A stretch of DNA of 64,000 nt from contig OY969913.1 in NCBI GenBank assembly GCA_963704515.1, positions 1,178,001-1,242,000 on the forward strand, written 5' to 3'. A program made the position numbers and the translations under genes. Positions 16,194 through 24,532 of the stretch are shown one piece after another. The DNA is from VRUE01 sp963704515 (GTDB lineage: Bacteria; Actinomycetota; Thermoleophilia; Solirubrobacterales; 70-9). Below the pieces are notes generated by a model, which was not told the DNA's origin, ran no database searches, and saw nothing but the letters and a program-made list of their open reading frames with translations. Each line of letters opens with the position of its first letter. The stretch's first letter is position 1.

Positions 16194-17597
16194 CTAGCTC
16201 TCGGCCGGGATTCCTCCTGCGACGACGTTGACGAAGTTCTCCAGGTGGCGGGTGGTCCAGCACTCGAAGGCACCGTCGCAGTGGCGCTCGTAGGCGGCCA
16301 TCACCGAGTCGCCGTAGTTCCAGTAGAGGCGCGGCTCGGGGTTGAGCCAGAAGAGGCGCCCGGCTCGCTCGGAGATTTGGGCGAAGACCTCGGCGTGCGG
16401 TTCGCGGCCGTTGGTGCGCGCGTCGCCGAGCACGATCACGGTCGAGCGCGGGTCGAGGTCGTCGGAGATCTCGGTGAGGAACTCGAGCCAGACCCGGCCG
16501 TAGTCGGTGTAGCCGGAGACGTCGGCGACGCCGCCCTCGCTGGAGATCCGCTGGGCGATCGCGCGGAAGTCGCGCTCGTGCTCGAAGACCTCGGTCACCT
16601 CGGAGATCCGCTCGATGAAGACGAAGCTGCGCAGCTTGCGGAACGAGTCGTGCAGGGCGTGCAGCACCGAGAGGAAGAAGACGCTGGCCGAGGTGACCGA
16701 GGTGGAGACGTCGCAGAGCACGTAGATCTCCGGCCGCCGTGGGCGCTTCGGGCGGTAGCGCAGGTGCATCGGCACGCCGCCGGTCTCCAGCGAGGCGCGC
16801 ATCGTGCGCCGCACGTCGACCGTCTGGCCCTTGCGGCGGCCGCGCTGCTCGTGGCCGAGCGTCGCCAGGCGGCGCTTCATCTGCGAGACGGCGCGGTGCA
16901 CGGCGGCCAGGTCCTGGGTCGGGCTGGTCGGCAGCGCCCGGTCGAGCTCGGCCAGCGGCCGCGAGGGCGGCAGGGTGGAGGTGCGCTCGATCAGGTCGCG
17001 CTCCAGCTCGCGGCGCAGGTGGCGCTCGAAGGCGTTCAGCTGGTCGCGGTCGATCGGCGGCAGCTCGGCGGCGCCGTCCTGCGCCGGCGGCTGCTGGCCG
17101 GCCGAGAGGCCGAGCGTGCGGCGGATGCGCTGCACGTCGACGCCGACCACGCCCGAGCCCTCGCCCTGGCGGCCGAAGGCCGAGATCGCCAGCCGCGCCA
17201 GGTCGCGCATCTCGCCGTCGTTGCCCTCGATGATCGCCTGGCGGATCTGCTCCTGCAGCTCCTCCAGGTCGAGCCGCTCGCCGCCCTCGTGGCGGCGGTC
17301 GCGCTCCTCGACCCCGCGCTCGATCGCCTCCGCCTCGGCGCTGCGGAAGAACCAGCGCTCGAAGAGCAGCTCGAAGACCCGCCGGTCCTCCTGGGACTTG
17401 GCGATCGTCGCCGCCAGCGCCTCGCGGAAGTCATCGCGCGACGTCCAGGCGACTTCGTCGAGCGCCGCGAAGGCGTCGAGGATCTCCGACGTCCCCACCG
17501 CGACCCCCTCGCTGCGCAGCTCCTCGCAAAAGCTGAGCAGCTTCGCCGCCAGGCCGGGCGGCCCGGCCTCAGCCTTCGGTCCGTATGGGGTCGGCAA
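16194..17597 (-). CDS. von Willebrand factor A domain protein (CoxE-like)
   Basis: A 467-residue protein. Residues 1-260 are helical and charged; 285-460 form a VWA domain with an intact MIDAS start DVSTS (296-300) and later T and D positions (GYTDYG, VLGDARTNG). It overlaps the MoxR gene by 29 bp. MoxR plus VWA pairs act as chaperones that insert metals or remodel complexes (CoxD/CoxE, RavA/ViaA type). The client here is not identifiable, as no CO dehydrogenase genes are near. Confidence 0.85.
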   Translation of the reverse strand: MPTPYGPKAEAGPPGLAAKLLSFCEELRSEGVAVGTSEILDAFAALDEVAWTSRDDFREALAATIAKSQEDRRVFELLFERWFFRSAEAEAIERGVEERDRRHEGGERLDLEELQEQIRQAIIEGNDGEMRDLARLAISAFGRQGEGSGVVGVDVQRIRRTLGLSAGQQPPAQDGAAELPPIDRDQLNAFERHLRRELERDLIERTSTLPPSRPLAELDRALPTSPTQDLAAVHRAVSQMKRRLATLGHEQRGRRKGQTVDVRRTMRASLETGGVPMHLRYRPKRPRRPEIYVLCDVSTSVTSASVFFLSVLHALHDSFRKLRSFVFIERISEVTEVFEHERDFRAIAQRISSEGGVADVSGYTDYGRVWLEFLTEISDDLDPRSTVIVLGDARTNGREPHAEVFAQISERAGRLFWLNPEPRLYWNYGDSVMAAYERHCDGAFECWTTRHLENFVNVVAGGIPAES

Positions 17598-18450
17598 GCT
17601 TCACCCCGACGCGCTCCGCGACCAGCTCGATGTCCGTGCGGTGCTTGACGATGATCGACATCGAGTTCTCGAAGGTCTCGCGGTCGATGTCCTCGGCGCC
17701 CATCAGCAGCAGGGTACGCGCCCAGTCGATCGACTCGGCGATCGAGGGCGGCTTCTTCAGGTCCAGGGCGCGGATCATCCGCACCACCTCGACCAGGCGG
17801 CGGCCCAGCGCTTCTGGCAGGTCGGGGGCGTGCAGGCGGACGATCTCCAGCTCGCGCTCGATCTCCGGGTAGTCGAGCCAGAGGTAGAGGCAGCGGCGCT
17901 TCAGCGCCTCGGTCAGCTCGCGCGAGTTGTTCGAGGTGAGGATCACGATTGGCATCGTCGTCGCCGAGACCTGGCCCAGCTCGGGGATCGTGATCTGGAA
18001 GTCGGAGAGCAGCTCGAGCAGCATCGCCTCGAACTCCTGGTCGGTCTTGTCGATCTCGTCGATCAGCAGGACGACCGGCTCGGGGCTGGCGATCGCCTGC
18101 ATCAGCGGCCGCTCGAGCAGGAACTCCTCGCTGAAGATGTCGCCGTGGACGTCCTCCCAGCCGTCCTCGCCGCCGGCCTGGATGCGCAGCAGTTGCTTGC
18201 GGTAGTTCCACTCGTACAGCGCCTTCGCCTCGTCGAGCCCCTCGTAGCACTGCAGGCGGATCAGCTCGCGGCCGGTCGCCCGCGAGAGCGCCTTGGCCAG
18301 CTCGGTCTTGCCGACCCCGGCCGGGCCCTCGACCAGGACCGGCTTGCCCAGTCGCTGGGCGAGGAAGGAGACCAGCGCCGCGGACTCGTCGGCGAGGTAG
18401 CCGACCCCGGCGAGCGCGTCCTTCACCTCTGCGACGGAGCCATCGGCCAT
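17569..18450 (-). CDS. MoxR-family AAA+ ATPase
   Basis: A 293-residue ATPase with Walker A GPAGVGKT (42-49), Walker B VVLLIDEID (127-135), sensor 1 (ILTSNNSRELTEAL) and arginine-finger region LKRRC. Typical MoxR length and layout, close to CoxD-like members. First gene of a two-gene leftward operon with the VWA protein, start ATG at 18450. Predicted to remodel a client complex together with that partner. Confidence 0.9.
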   Translation of the reverse strand: MADGSVAEVKDALAGVGYLADESAALVSFLAQRLGKPVLVEGPAGVGKTELAKALSRATGRELIRLQCYEGLDEAKALYEWNYRKQLLRIQAGGEDGWEDVHGDIFSEEFLLERPLMQAIASPEPVVLLIDEIDKTDQEFEAMLLELLSDFQITIPELGQVSATTMPIVILTSNNSRELTEALKRRCLYLWLDYPEIERELEIVRLHAPDLPEALGRRLVEVVRMIRALDLKKPPSIAESIDWARTLLLMGAEDIDRETFENSMSIIVKHRTDIELVAERVGVKLADPIRTEG

Positions 18451-18473
18451 GGGGGCGATGATAATCCCGGTTC

Positions 18474-18728
18474 GTGCTCGACCTCGTCCCGCCGCTCGCC
18501 TCCGTCCTGCCGCATAGCTTCGGCCCTTACATGGCGCTGATCCTGATCGGCTTCGCGATCGGCATCCTCGGCCACCTCAGCGCGGCGCGCTGGCTGGTCG
18601 CCGCCGGAGTGATCCTGATCTTCCTCGGCGCCCTGCTCTTCCCCCTGGCGCTGAACATCGCCGACGAACCGCCGCGCCAGATCGAAGCGCCGGAAGTCGG
18701 CCCGCGCGAGCTGGAAACTCTGCGTTAA
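18474..18728 (+). CDS. small two-helix membrane protein
   Basis: An 84-residue protein with membrane segments at about 20-36 and 41-62, then an acidic tail. GTG start at 18474, divergent from MoxR with 23 bp between. No family recognised. Codon use is host-like. It precedes PPK2 by 36 bp and could be co-transcribed. Confidence 0.55.
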   Translation: MLDLVPPLASVLPHSFGPYMALILIGFAIGILGHLSAARWLVAAGVILIFLGALLFPLALNIADEPPRQIEAPEVGPRELETLR

Positions 18729-18764
18729 CGCGGTCCCCGGCTGGGGCTAGGATCGAGGTCACCT

Positions 18765-19526
18765 ATGGGACGGCTCGAGCAGGTCGACCTCTCGCTTTCC
18801 CTCACCCGGCGGGAGGAGGAGCGCGAGCTGAGCACCGCCTGGGAACGGCTGACCGAGCTGCGGCTGATCCTCGGCGGCCTGGTCGGCTCTCAGGGGATCG
18901 GGCCGCCGGTGCTCGTCCTCTTCGAGGGCTGGGACGCCTCCGGCAAGGGGGGCTCGATCAAGCGCCTGGTGGCGCCGCTCGACCCGCGCCACGTGCACGT
19001 CGTGCAGTTCGCCGCTCCCACCCACGACGAGAAGCGCCACCACTTCCTCTGGCGCTTCTGGTCGGTTCTGCCCGGCTGGGGCGGGATGGCGGTCTTCGAC
19101 CGTTCCTGGTACGGCCGGGTGATGGTCGAGCGCGTTGACGGCTTCGCCAGCCGCGAGCAGTGGCTGCGCGCCTACGACGAGATCAACAGCTTCGAGCGCA
19201 GCCTCGCCGACGAGGGGACGATCATCGTCAAGCTCTGGCTGCACATCTCCGAGGCCGAGCAGCTGAAGCGGTTCGAGCGGCGGGCGGACGACCCGCTCAA
19301 GGCCTGGAAGCTGACCGATGACGATTGGGAGAACCGCGGCAAGCGGGTCGAGTACGAGCAGGCGATCGAGGACATGGTCGCCCGCACCGACGAGCCGCGG
19401 GCGCCCTGGCACCTGATCGCGGCCGAGTCGAAGCGCTACGCCCGCGTCGCGGTGGTCCGCACCGTGATCGACGCGATCGAAATCGGAATGCGGTCCTGGG
19501 GCCAGGAGCCGCCCCCCACGCGCTAG
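18765..19526 (+). CDS. ppk2: polyphosphate kinase 2 family protein
   Basis: A 253-residue soluble kinase that transfers phosphate between polyphosphate and nucleotides. Walker A GWDASGKGGSIKR (55-67), Walker B FDRSWYGRV (about 111-119) and the lid-region stretch ERRADDPLKAWKLTDDDW are all present. One PPK2 domain, so class I or III rather than the two-domain class II; which nucleotide is used cannot be told from sequence. Glu is coded almost only by GAG, in contrast to the following lipoprotein gene. Confidence 0.9.
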   Translation: MGRLEQVDLSLSLTRREEERELSTAWERLTELRLILGGLVGSQGIGPPVLVLFEGWDASGKGGSIKRLVAPLDPRHVHVVQFAAPTHDEKRHHFLWRFWSVLPGWGGMAVFDRSWYGRVMVERVDGFASREQWLRAYDEINSFERSLADEGTIIVKLWLHISEAEQLKRFERRADDPLKAWKLTDDDWENRGKRVEYEQAIEDMVARTDEPRAPWHLIAAESKRYARVAVVRTVIDAIEIGMRSWGQEPPPTR

Positions 19527-19571
19527 CTTTACGCCTACCGCCCAACCCAACCCGCAGGAGGCCGCACCGCC

Positions 19572-20699
19572 TTGAGCAGATCCCGCATCCTCACCCTCTT
19601 CCTCGCGCTGGTCGCGCTCGCATCGGCGCTGGCCGCCTGCGGCGGTGGCAGCAGCAGCGACCCGCAGACGATCGTCAACGAAGCGACCCTGCAGGGAGTC
19701 GATAGCGGCCAGATCGACATGTCGGTCGGCGTCGACACCAGCGGCGAAAAGAGCGGCCACCTCGCGGTCAGCCTGTCGGGCCCCTTCCAGAGCGAAGAAG
19801 GCGCCGAACTGCCGGAACTCGCGATGACGGCCGCGGCTAAGGGCAAGCTCGGCGGCGAACCGATCGACTTCGACGGCGGGCTGACCTTGCTCAGCGGCAA
19901 CCGGGCCTTCGTGATGTACGAAGGCGTCGAGTACAAGGTCGACCCGACCACCTACAACTACGTGAAGTCGCTTTCCAAGGGGCAGGGAGGCAGCGAAAAG
20001 TCGAGCGAAGTCACGGCCTGCCAGGAAGCGGCCGCCGAACTCGAAGTGGCCAGCTTCGTCGACAACCTGAAGAACGAAGGCAGCGCCGAAGTCGACGGCA
20101 CGTCGTCGACCAAGATCAGCGGTGACCTCAACCCGTCCGGGGCGCTCGACTCGCTCACCAAGCTGACCGAAGACCCGGCCTGCGGCGAACAGCTGGAAGC
20201 GACGGGCGCCCTGCCCTCGGCCGCCGAACTGGAAAAGGCGAAGAGCACGATCGACAAATCGGTCAAGTCGGGGCACGTCGACCTCTACATCGGCGACGAC
20301 CACATCGTGCGCCGGATCGCCGCGCAGGCGACGGTCGAACCTCCCCCGGGCAAGAGCAGCAGGGGCATCAAGAAGGCCGAGATCGAATTCGACCTGAAGC
20401 TGACCGGGGTCAACGAAGAACAGACGATTTCCGCGCCGGCCAAGTCCAAGCCGCTCTCCGCGCTCTTCATCAAGCTGCATATCAACCCGATCGAATTGCT
20501 CGGCCTGCTGCAGGGCGGCAACGGCATCAGCGGCATCGGCGGGCTGCTCGAAGGGATCGCCAAAGGCTCCGGCGGAGGGTCGGGCGGCAACGGTGGCCAG
20601 AGCGGCAGCTCGGGCGGCGGCCAGCAGGCCTACCTGAACTGCCTCAAAGAAGCGGCCACCCCGGTCGACATCCAGAACTGCACGGGGTTGCTCCAGTAG
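19572..20699 (+). CDS. secreted lipoprotein, unknown function
   Basis: A 375-residue lipoprotein: TTG start, signal LTLFLALVALASALAAC with lipidated Cys near residue 23, then Gly/Ser linker. The mature domain (30-325) is two-part with repeated acidic beta-like stretches, recalling LppX/LprG-like lipid-binding lipoproteins in layout only. It ends in a Gly/Ser/Gln-rich tail and a Cys pair (NCLKEA, NCTGLL). Codon use is striking: 27 of 29 glutamates are GAA, while the adjacent genes use GAG. Preceded by GCAGGAGG. Function not identifiable. Confidence 0.75.
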   Translation: MSRSRILTLFLALVALASALAACGGGSSSDPQTIVNEATLQGVDSGQIDMSVGVDTSGEKSGHLAVSLSGPFQSEEGAELPELAMTAAAKGKLGGEPIDFDGGLTLLSGNRAFVMYEGVEYKVDPTTYNYVKSLSKGQGGSEKSSEVTACQEAAAELEVASFVDNLKNEGSAEVDGTSSTKISGDLNPSGALDSLTKLTEDPACGEQLEATGALPSAAELEKAKSTIDKSVKSGHVDLYIGDDHIVRRIAAQATVEPPPGKSSRGIKKAEIEFDLKLTGVNEEQTISAPAKSKPLSALFIKLHINPIELLGLLQGGNGISGIGGLLEGIAKGSGGGSGGNGGQSGSSGGGQQAYLNCLKEAATPVDIQNCTGLLQ

Positions 20700-20755
20700 C
20701 CGCGTTCCTGCGCACCCCGTATGGCTGGCCTTATCTGCTGACGCCGCTGATCCCG

Positions 20756-21796
20756 GTGGCGGTGGCGCTCGACCTGGCGGGCGCCTCCGCCGGGCTGGTC
20801 TTCGCCACCGCGGCGCTCGGGATAGTGCCCACGGCGGCGCTGATGGGCCTCGCGACGGAGGAGCTTGCGGCCCGCTCCGGGCCGGGGATCGGCGGCCTGC
20901 TCAACGTCACCTTCGGCAACGCGCCGGAGCTGATCATCGCCCTCTTCGCGCTCGGCCAGGGCCTGCACGAGGTGGTCAAGGCCTCGATCGTCGGCTCGAT
21001 CATCGGCAACATCCTGCTCGTGCTCGGCGCGGCGATGCTGGCCGGCGGCTGGAAGCGCGAGAAGCAGGTCTTCAGCCGGACCAGCGCCAGCATCCAGACC
21101 TCGATGCTGCTGCTCGCCGCCGCGGCGCTGATCATGCCGGCGATCTTCGAGCTGGTCGAGGGCAAGGGCCTGCCGGGGCCCGGCAGCGAGATCGTCGACT
21201 ACGGAACGACCGTCGAGCACCTCTCGCTGGCCGTCGCCGCCGTGTTGATCGTCACCTACGTCGCCGGACTCTTCTTCTCGCTGAAGACCCACCGCGACCT
21301 GTTCAACCCCGAGTACGAGGACGAGGGGACCCGGGGCTGGTCGGTGCGCACCTCGGTGCTGGTGCTGGCCGTCGCCGGCGTCCTCGTCGGCGTGATGTCG
21401 GAGGTGCTGGTCGGCTCGATCAGCGAAGCCTCGCAATCGGTTGGCCTCTCGGAGTTCTTCATCGGGGTGATCGTCGTCGCGATCGTCGGCAACGCGGCCG
21501 AGCACTGGGTCGCCGTGCTCGTCGCGCTCAAAGACAAGATGGACCTCTCGGTCAACATCGCGATCGGCTCCAGCGCGCAGGTCGCCCTCTTCGTCGCCCC
21601 GGTCCTCGTCCTCGCCTCGACCTTCATCGGCCCCCACCCGCTGGCCCTGGTCTTCAACGGCTTCGAGCTCGGCGCCATCGTCCTCGCCGTGCTGATCGCC
21701 AACTACGTCACCCAGGACGGCGAGTCGACCTGGTTCGAGGGCTTCCAGCTGCTGGCCGTCTACGTGGTCTTCGGGATCGCCTTCTACTACGCGTGA
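20756..21796 (+). CDS. Ca2+/cation:proton antiporter (CaCA, ChaA/CAX type)
   Basis: A ~346-residue membrane protein with 10-11 helices and the two inverted alpha repeats of the family, FGNAPELIIALFALG and GNAAEHWVAVLVALKDKM, whose acidic residues bind the ion. It exports Ca2+ or similar cations in exchange for protons. GTG 20756 is the first usual start codon, but the in-frame upstream residues LRTPYGWPYLLTPLIP look like the real N-terminus, so translation may begin at a rare codon or overlap the lipoprotein gene. Confidence 0.85.
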   Translation: MAVALDLAGASAGLVFATAALGIVPTAALMGLATEELAARSGPGIGGLLNVTFGNAPELIIALFALGQGLHEVVKASIVGSIIGNILLVLGAAMLAGGWKREKQVFSRTSASIQTSMLLLAAAALIMPAIFELVEGKGLPGPGSEIVDYGTTVEHLSLAVAAVLIVTYVAGLFFSLKTHRDLFNPEYEDEGTRGWSVRTSVLVLAVAGVLVGVMSEVLVGSISEASQSVGLSEFFIGVIVVAIVGNAAEHWVAVLVALKDKMDLSVNIAIGSSAQVALFVAPVLVLASTFIGPHPLALVFNGFELGAIVLAVLIANYVTQDGESTWFEGFQLLAVYVVFGIAFYYA

Positions 21797-21817
21797 GCTG
21801 CCTGGGTCGCTTTCAGG

Positions 21818-22055
21818 TCACTGACGCCGCGACCACCGAGACCCGAACTCAATGCCCAGCCGCCTCACCGCATTGATGATCGTGTCGATCCCTGGGTTGT
21901 GTTCGCCGGACTCGAGCTTGACGATGCGAGGCTGGGACACGCCGAGCCGATCGGCAGTTTCTCCACGGCGTTGAAGACAGCAGCGCGATCACCGCGTGAC
22001 TTGACCCGCTCAAGTCCTCAACTGCTCGATCATCAAAGTCGACCTGCCAGCTCAC
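21818..22055 (-). pseudogene. decayed RelE/HigB-HigA toxin-antitoxin locus
   Basis: Read leftward from GTG 22055: SWQVDFDDRAVEDL looks like a RelE-type toxin start. After a frame change come RVKSRGDRAAVFNAVEKL (toxin helix) and then, again out of frame, GETADRLGVSQPRIVKLESG and NPGIDTIINAVRRLGIEFG, the helix-turn-helix end of an antitoxin, to a stop at 21818. Toxin C-terminus and antitoxin N-terminus are missing, so a deletion fused the two genes and frameshifts followed. Pieces are recognised by pattern. Confidence 0.6.
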
Positions 22056-22109
22056 CGAGTATCAAGGCATTGGCAGGCAAAGTTCACCCCCCGAAGTCCG
22101 AAAATGCGA

Positions 22110-22580
22110 TCAGGCCGCAGCCAGCTCGGCGAGCGCCTTGAGCACCACGTCGTCGTGCGTCTTGGGAGAGACCTTGGGGAAGACGCGGGCGATCTTGCCC
22201 GCCGGATCGATGATGAAGCTGGCGCGCTGCACGCCCATGTACTTCTTGCCGTACATCGACTTCTCGACCCAGGCGCCGTAGGCCTCGGCGACCGAGTGGT
22301 CGGCGTCGGCGAGCAGCGTGAAGCCGAGGTCGAATTTGTCGGCGAACTTCTTCACCGCTCCCACCTCATCGGGGGAGACGCCGATCACCCGTGCCCCGGC
22401 ACGCTCGTACTCGGCCCGGCGATCCCGCACGCCGCAAGCCTGAGCCGTGCACCCCGGCGTATCGGCGCGGGGATAAAAATACAGTACGACCGTCTGGTCC
22501 TTGAGATCGGAAAGCTTGACCGGATCGCCGTTTTGGTCGGGCAGCTCGAAGTCGGGGGCTTTGTCGCCTGCCTGAAGCAT
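22110..22580 (-). CDS. bcp: thioredoxin-dependent peroxiredoxin (Bcp/PrxQ), rebuilt hybrid
   Basis: A 156-residue peroxidase that reduces H2O2 and organic hydroperoxides with thioredoxin. Peroxidatic C44 in TPGC and resolving C49 (TAQAC) are both present, the arrangement of atypical 2-Cys PrxQ. Length is normal. The gene is a mosaic. Codons 1-41 (22458-22580) have an AT-rich style (ATAAAAATACAG) and closely match a second 5' copy at 24159-24284. From T41 onward the style is host-like. This fits a host 3' half re-joined to a 5' end supplied by the island that starts here. Still predicted functional. Confidence 0.9.
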   Translation of the reverse strand: MLQAGDKAPDFELPDQNGDPVKLSDLKDQTVVLYFYPRADTPGCTAQACGVRDRRAEYERAGARVIGVSPDEVGAVKKFADKFDLGFTLLADADHSVAEAYGAWVEKSMYGKKYMGVQRASFIIDPAGKIARVFPKVSPKTHDDVVLKALAELAAA

Positions 22581-22631
22581 CGGCGCGGAGGCTAGCTCAA
22601 TTCAAGGTCACCGAGGCCTCTTCTGAGATGC

Positions 22632-23945
22632 CTATCGGGCCGGGATGCGCCAACGGAAGGTGGCTGGGGTTGGGTCGGCCAGGCCCTGTGGATCGATTGC
22701 ACGGACGCGGAAGACATGCTTCCCCCGCCCCGCCTTCGTCCAATGCGGGGATGCGCATGCTCGGTAGGGCCGGCGATCCAGCTTGCATTCGAAGTGGGAG
22801 CCGATGTCGCTGGAGCCGAAGGAGAAACTGGTCCAGCGCAAGCCGGTGACTTCAGGGTGCAGCAGTTTCGTGACCGGCGCGAGGTTGGCCCAGGGAGCGG
22901 CAAAGGGGTCGAACTCGTCGGCGCCGATGTCGGCCGCGACGCCCATCGTCCGCGGTTGCTCGTCGACGTCGAGGTTGCCGCTGGCGCCGTCGACGGTGCC
23001 CCTGTCGACGGTGGGTGAGTCAGGCAGCTGGTGCAGGTTGTCACGGGCGAGCAACGGAATCGCCCTGATATTGCCGTTGGTGCCCGGCGCGGTGACCAAG
23101 GCCCTGCCCCCTGCCCGCGCCTCAGATTCGACCGTTGCGTAGCGCGAGCTCCGAAGGTCGATGTCCACCCTGGCGCCGCGGCCTTTGTCGAGCGGCCAGC
23201 CTTTCGCAACTACGTCCCTCGCTTCGCCCGCGATCAGGGTGCCGGCCACGTCGATGTTCGCCGTCAAGCCTCGCTTGAAGGCGCTGAAGATGAACTCCAT
23301 CCCGACCGAGCCGGGGCCGGTTGCGACCAGGGTGCTATTGCGGATCACGCCGCTCAACGTTCCCTTGGTGGCGACGTTGGTGCCAATAGCCGGGCCCCCG
23401 CCAGAGGCGATGCAGGCACTGCTGCGGACAGTCCCCTCGTCGAAGTCGCAGGTGGGTTCACCGGTGATCGTTGAGCGCGCGATCACCCCGTCGATCGTGC
23501 CTCCCGAAATGCTGATCGCCTGGGCCGTGTCCATCAGGTTGCGGATTTCAACATTGGCGACTTCGGCCCCCGCTGGAACGTAGAAGGCGCTGTCGGCGAA
23601 CGAGTCCGCCGGCATGACGACGACCGGCCGCGGCTTGCCCGGTTCGCCGCGCAGAGTCACCCCTTCGGGAAGCTGCACGGGCGGGATGTATCCGAATTCG
23701 CCTTCTTCCCTCGCGTAGTAAGTACCGGGGGCGAGTTCGACCACGTCGCCGGCCGCGATCGTCGTCCCCGGGGCGCCGTCCTCAGCCGCCTCGTACACGG
23801 AGCAGGGGCGCGACGGGTTGGCGCAGGGGTCCTTGCCGGTCCCGCCCGGGGCCGCGTACCGGGTTGCCGCCATCGCGCTGGAGGCGAGTAGCAGCGCCAG
23901 CGCCGCCTGCAGGGCTACTAGTGCCCACCCAGTTCGGGTCAACAT
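22632..23945 (-). CDS. secreted parallel beta-helix protein
   Basis: A 437-residue exported protein. Signal peptide LVALQAALALLLASSAMAA, then residues 28-350 with the right-handed beta-helix / choice-of-anchor Q style (NVEIRNLMDTAQAISISGG, VIRNSTLVATGPG) ending DIGADEFDP. The C-terminal ~75 residues form an Ig-like module (FECKLDRRPYRAC to PATFRWRIP) that also ends the subtilase at 42760. Start MLTRTGW chosen for the signal peptide. Probably a cell-surface or polysaccharide-binding protein. It is the only gene between the first two bcp 5' copies, so it may be cargo. Confidence 0.7.
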   Translation of the reverse strand: MLTRTGWALVALQAALALLLASSAMAATRYAAPGGTGKDPCANPSRPCSVYEAAEDGAPGTTIAAGDVVELAPGTYYAREEGEFGYIPPVQLPEGVTLRGEPGKPRPVVVMPADSFADSAFYVPAGAEVANVEIRNLMDTAQAISISGGTIDGVIARSTITGEPTCDFDEGTVRSSACIASGGGPAIGTNVATKGTLSGVIRNSTLVATGPGSVGMEFIFSAFKRGLTANIDVAGTLIAGEARDVVAKGWPLDKGRGARVDIDLRSSRYATVESEARAGGRALVTAPGTNGNIRAIPLLARDNLHQLPDSPTVDRGTVDGASGNLDVDEQPRTMGVAADIGADEFDPFAAPWANLAPVTKLLHPEVTGLRWTSFSFGSSDIGSHFECKLDRRPYRACASPHWTKAGRGKHVFRVRAIDPQGLADPTPATFRWRIPAR

Positions 23946-24158
23946 GAGATCGGCCCTGCCTCGTGCTTCGGCCTCGGACACCGAGCCACGTTGAAGACAC
24001 GGGTCACACCTGCCGAGAAGGCAAATTCGTTCCCGTCCCCGGCCCACGCAAGACCAAGTACCAGAACGATCATGCGACGGCTCACCACTCGTACCCTATC
24101 CCGCCGCAGCACCAAGCGCATAGGCTGGGCGCTACGGCAAGTCGGTGCTGTTGATCGC

Positions 24159-24284
24159 CGTGTCGGCGCGGGGGTAAAAATACAGTACGACCGTCTGGCC
24201 TTTGAGATCGGAGAGCTTGACCGGATCGCCGTTTTGGTCGGGAAGCTCGAAGTCGGGGGGCTGGTCTCCGGGTTGGAACATCAT
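24159..24284 (-). pseudogene. second bcp 5' copy (codons 1-41)
   Basis: Reads MFQPGDQPPDFELPDQNGDP through VVLYFYPRADT and then diverges into AINSTDLP and a stop; both active-site Cys are absent. Over about 97 nt from the boundary motif it differs from the 5' end of the intact bcp (22462 onward) at only about 5 positions. It stops matching exactly at the motif, as an attachment-site remnant would. Confidence 0.8.
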
Positions 24285-24532
24285 CTGGAGGCTACCCAAG
24301 GCGCCTGGGCTTCGACCCTTCGTCCAGGGGGTTGGAATCTCCGTCGGCGGCGTTGGATAGAAATCTGCCTGCAGCAACTTTGATGAGCCTCCGACGACCC
24401 GCCCGTACCCGGCCTCACCAGCCGGGTGGCGGGTCGTCGTCTTTTTCCGTCTACCCGCTGCGCTTTCATAGACGAGGAATCGGGTGGTTCCCGATTCGGC
24501 TCATGCAAAGACCATTTGTTTCGGAGGTTCTG

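Noticed and set aside
18759..20480. A 573-codon minus-strand frame
   Set aside because: Runs across both PPK2 and the lipoprotein gene on the opposite strand and has no recognisable domain.
23939..24121. A 60-codon minus-strand frame with a hydrophobic start (MIVLVLGLAWAGDGNEF)
   Set aside because: Could be a decayed signal peptide, but there is no ribosome-binding site, and it overlaps the beta-helix start region and reads unnaturally after residue 35.
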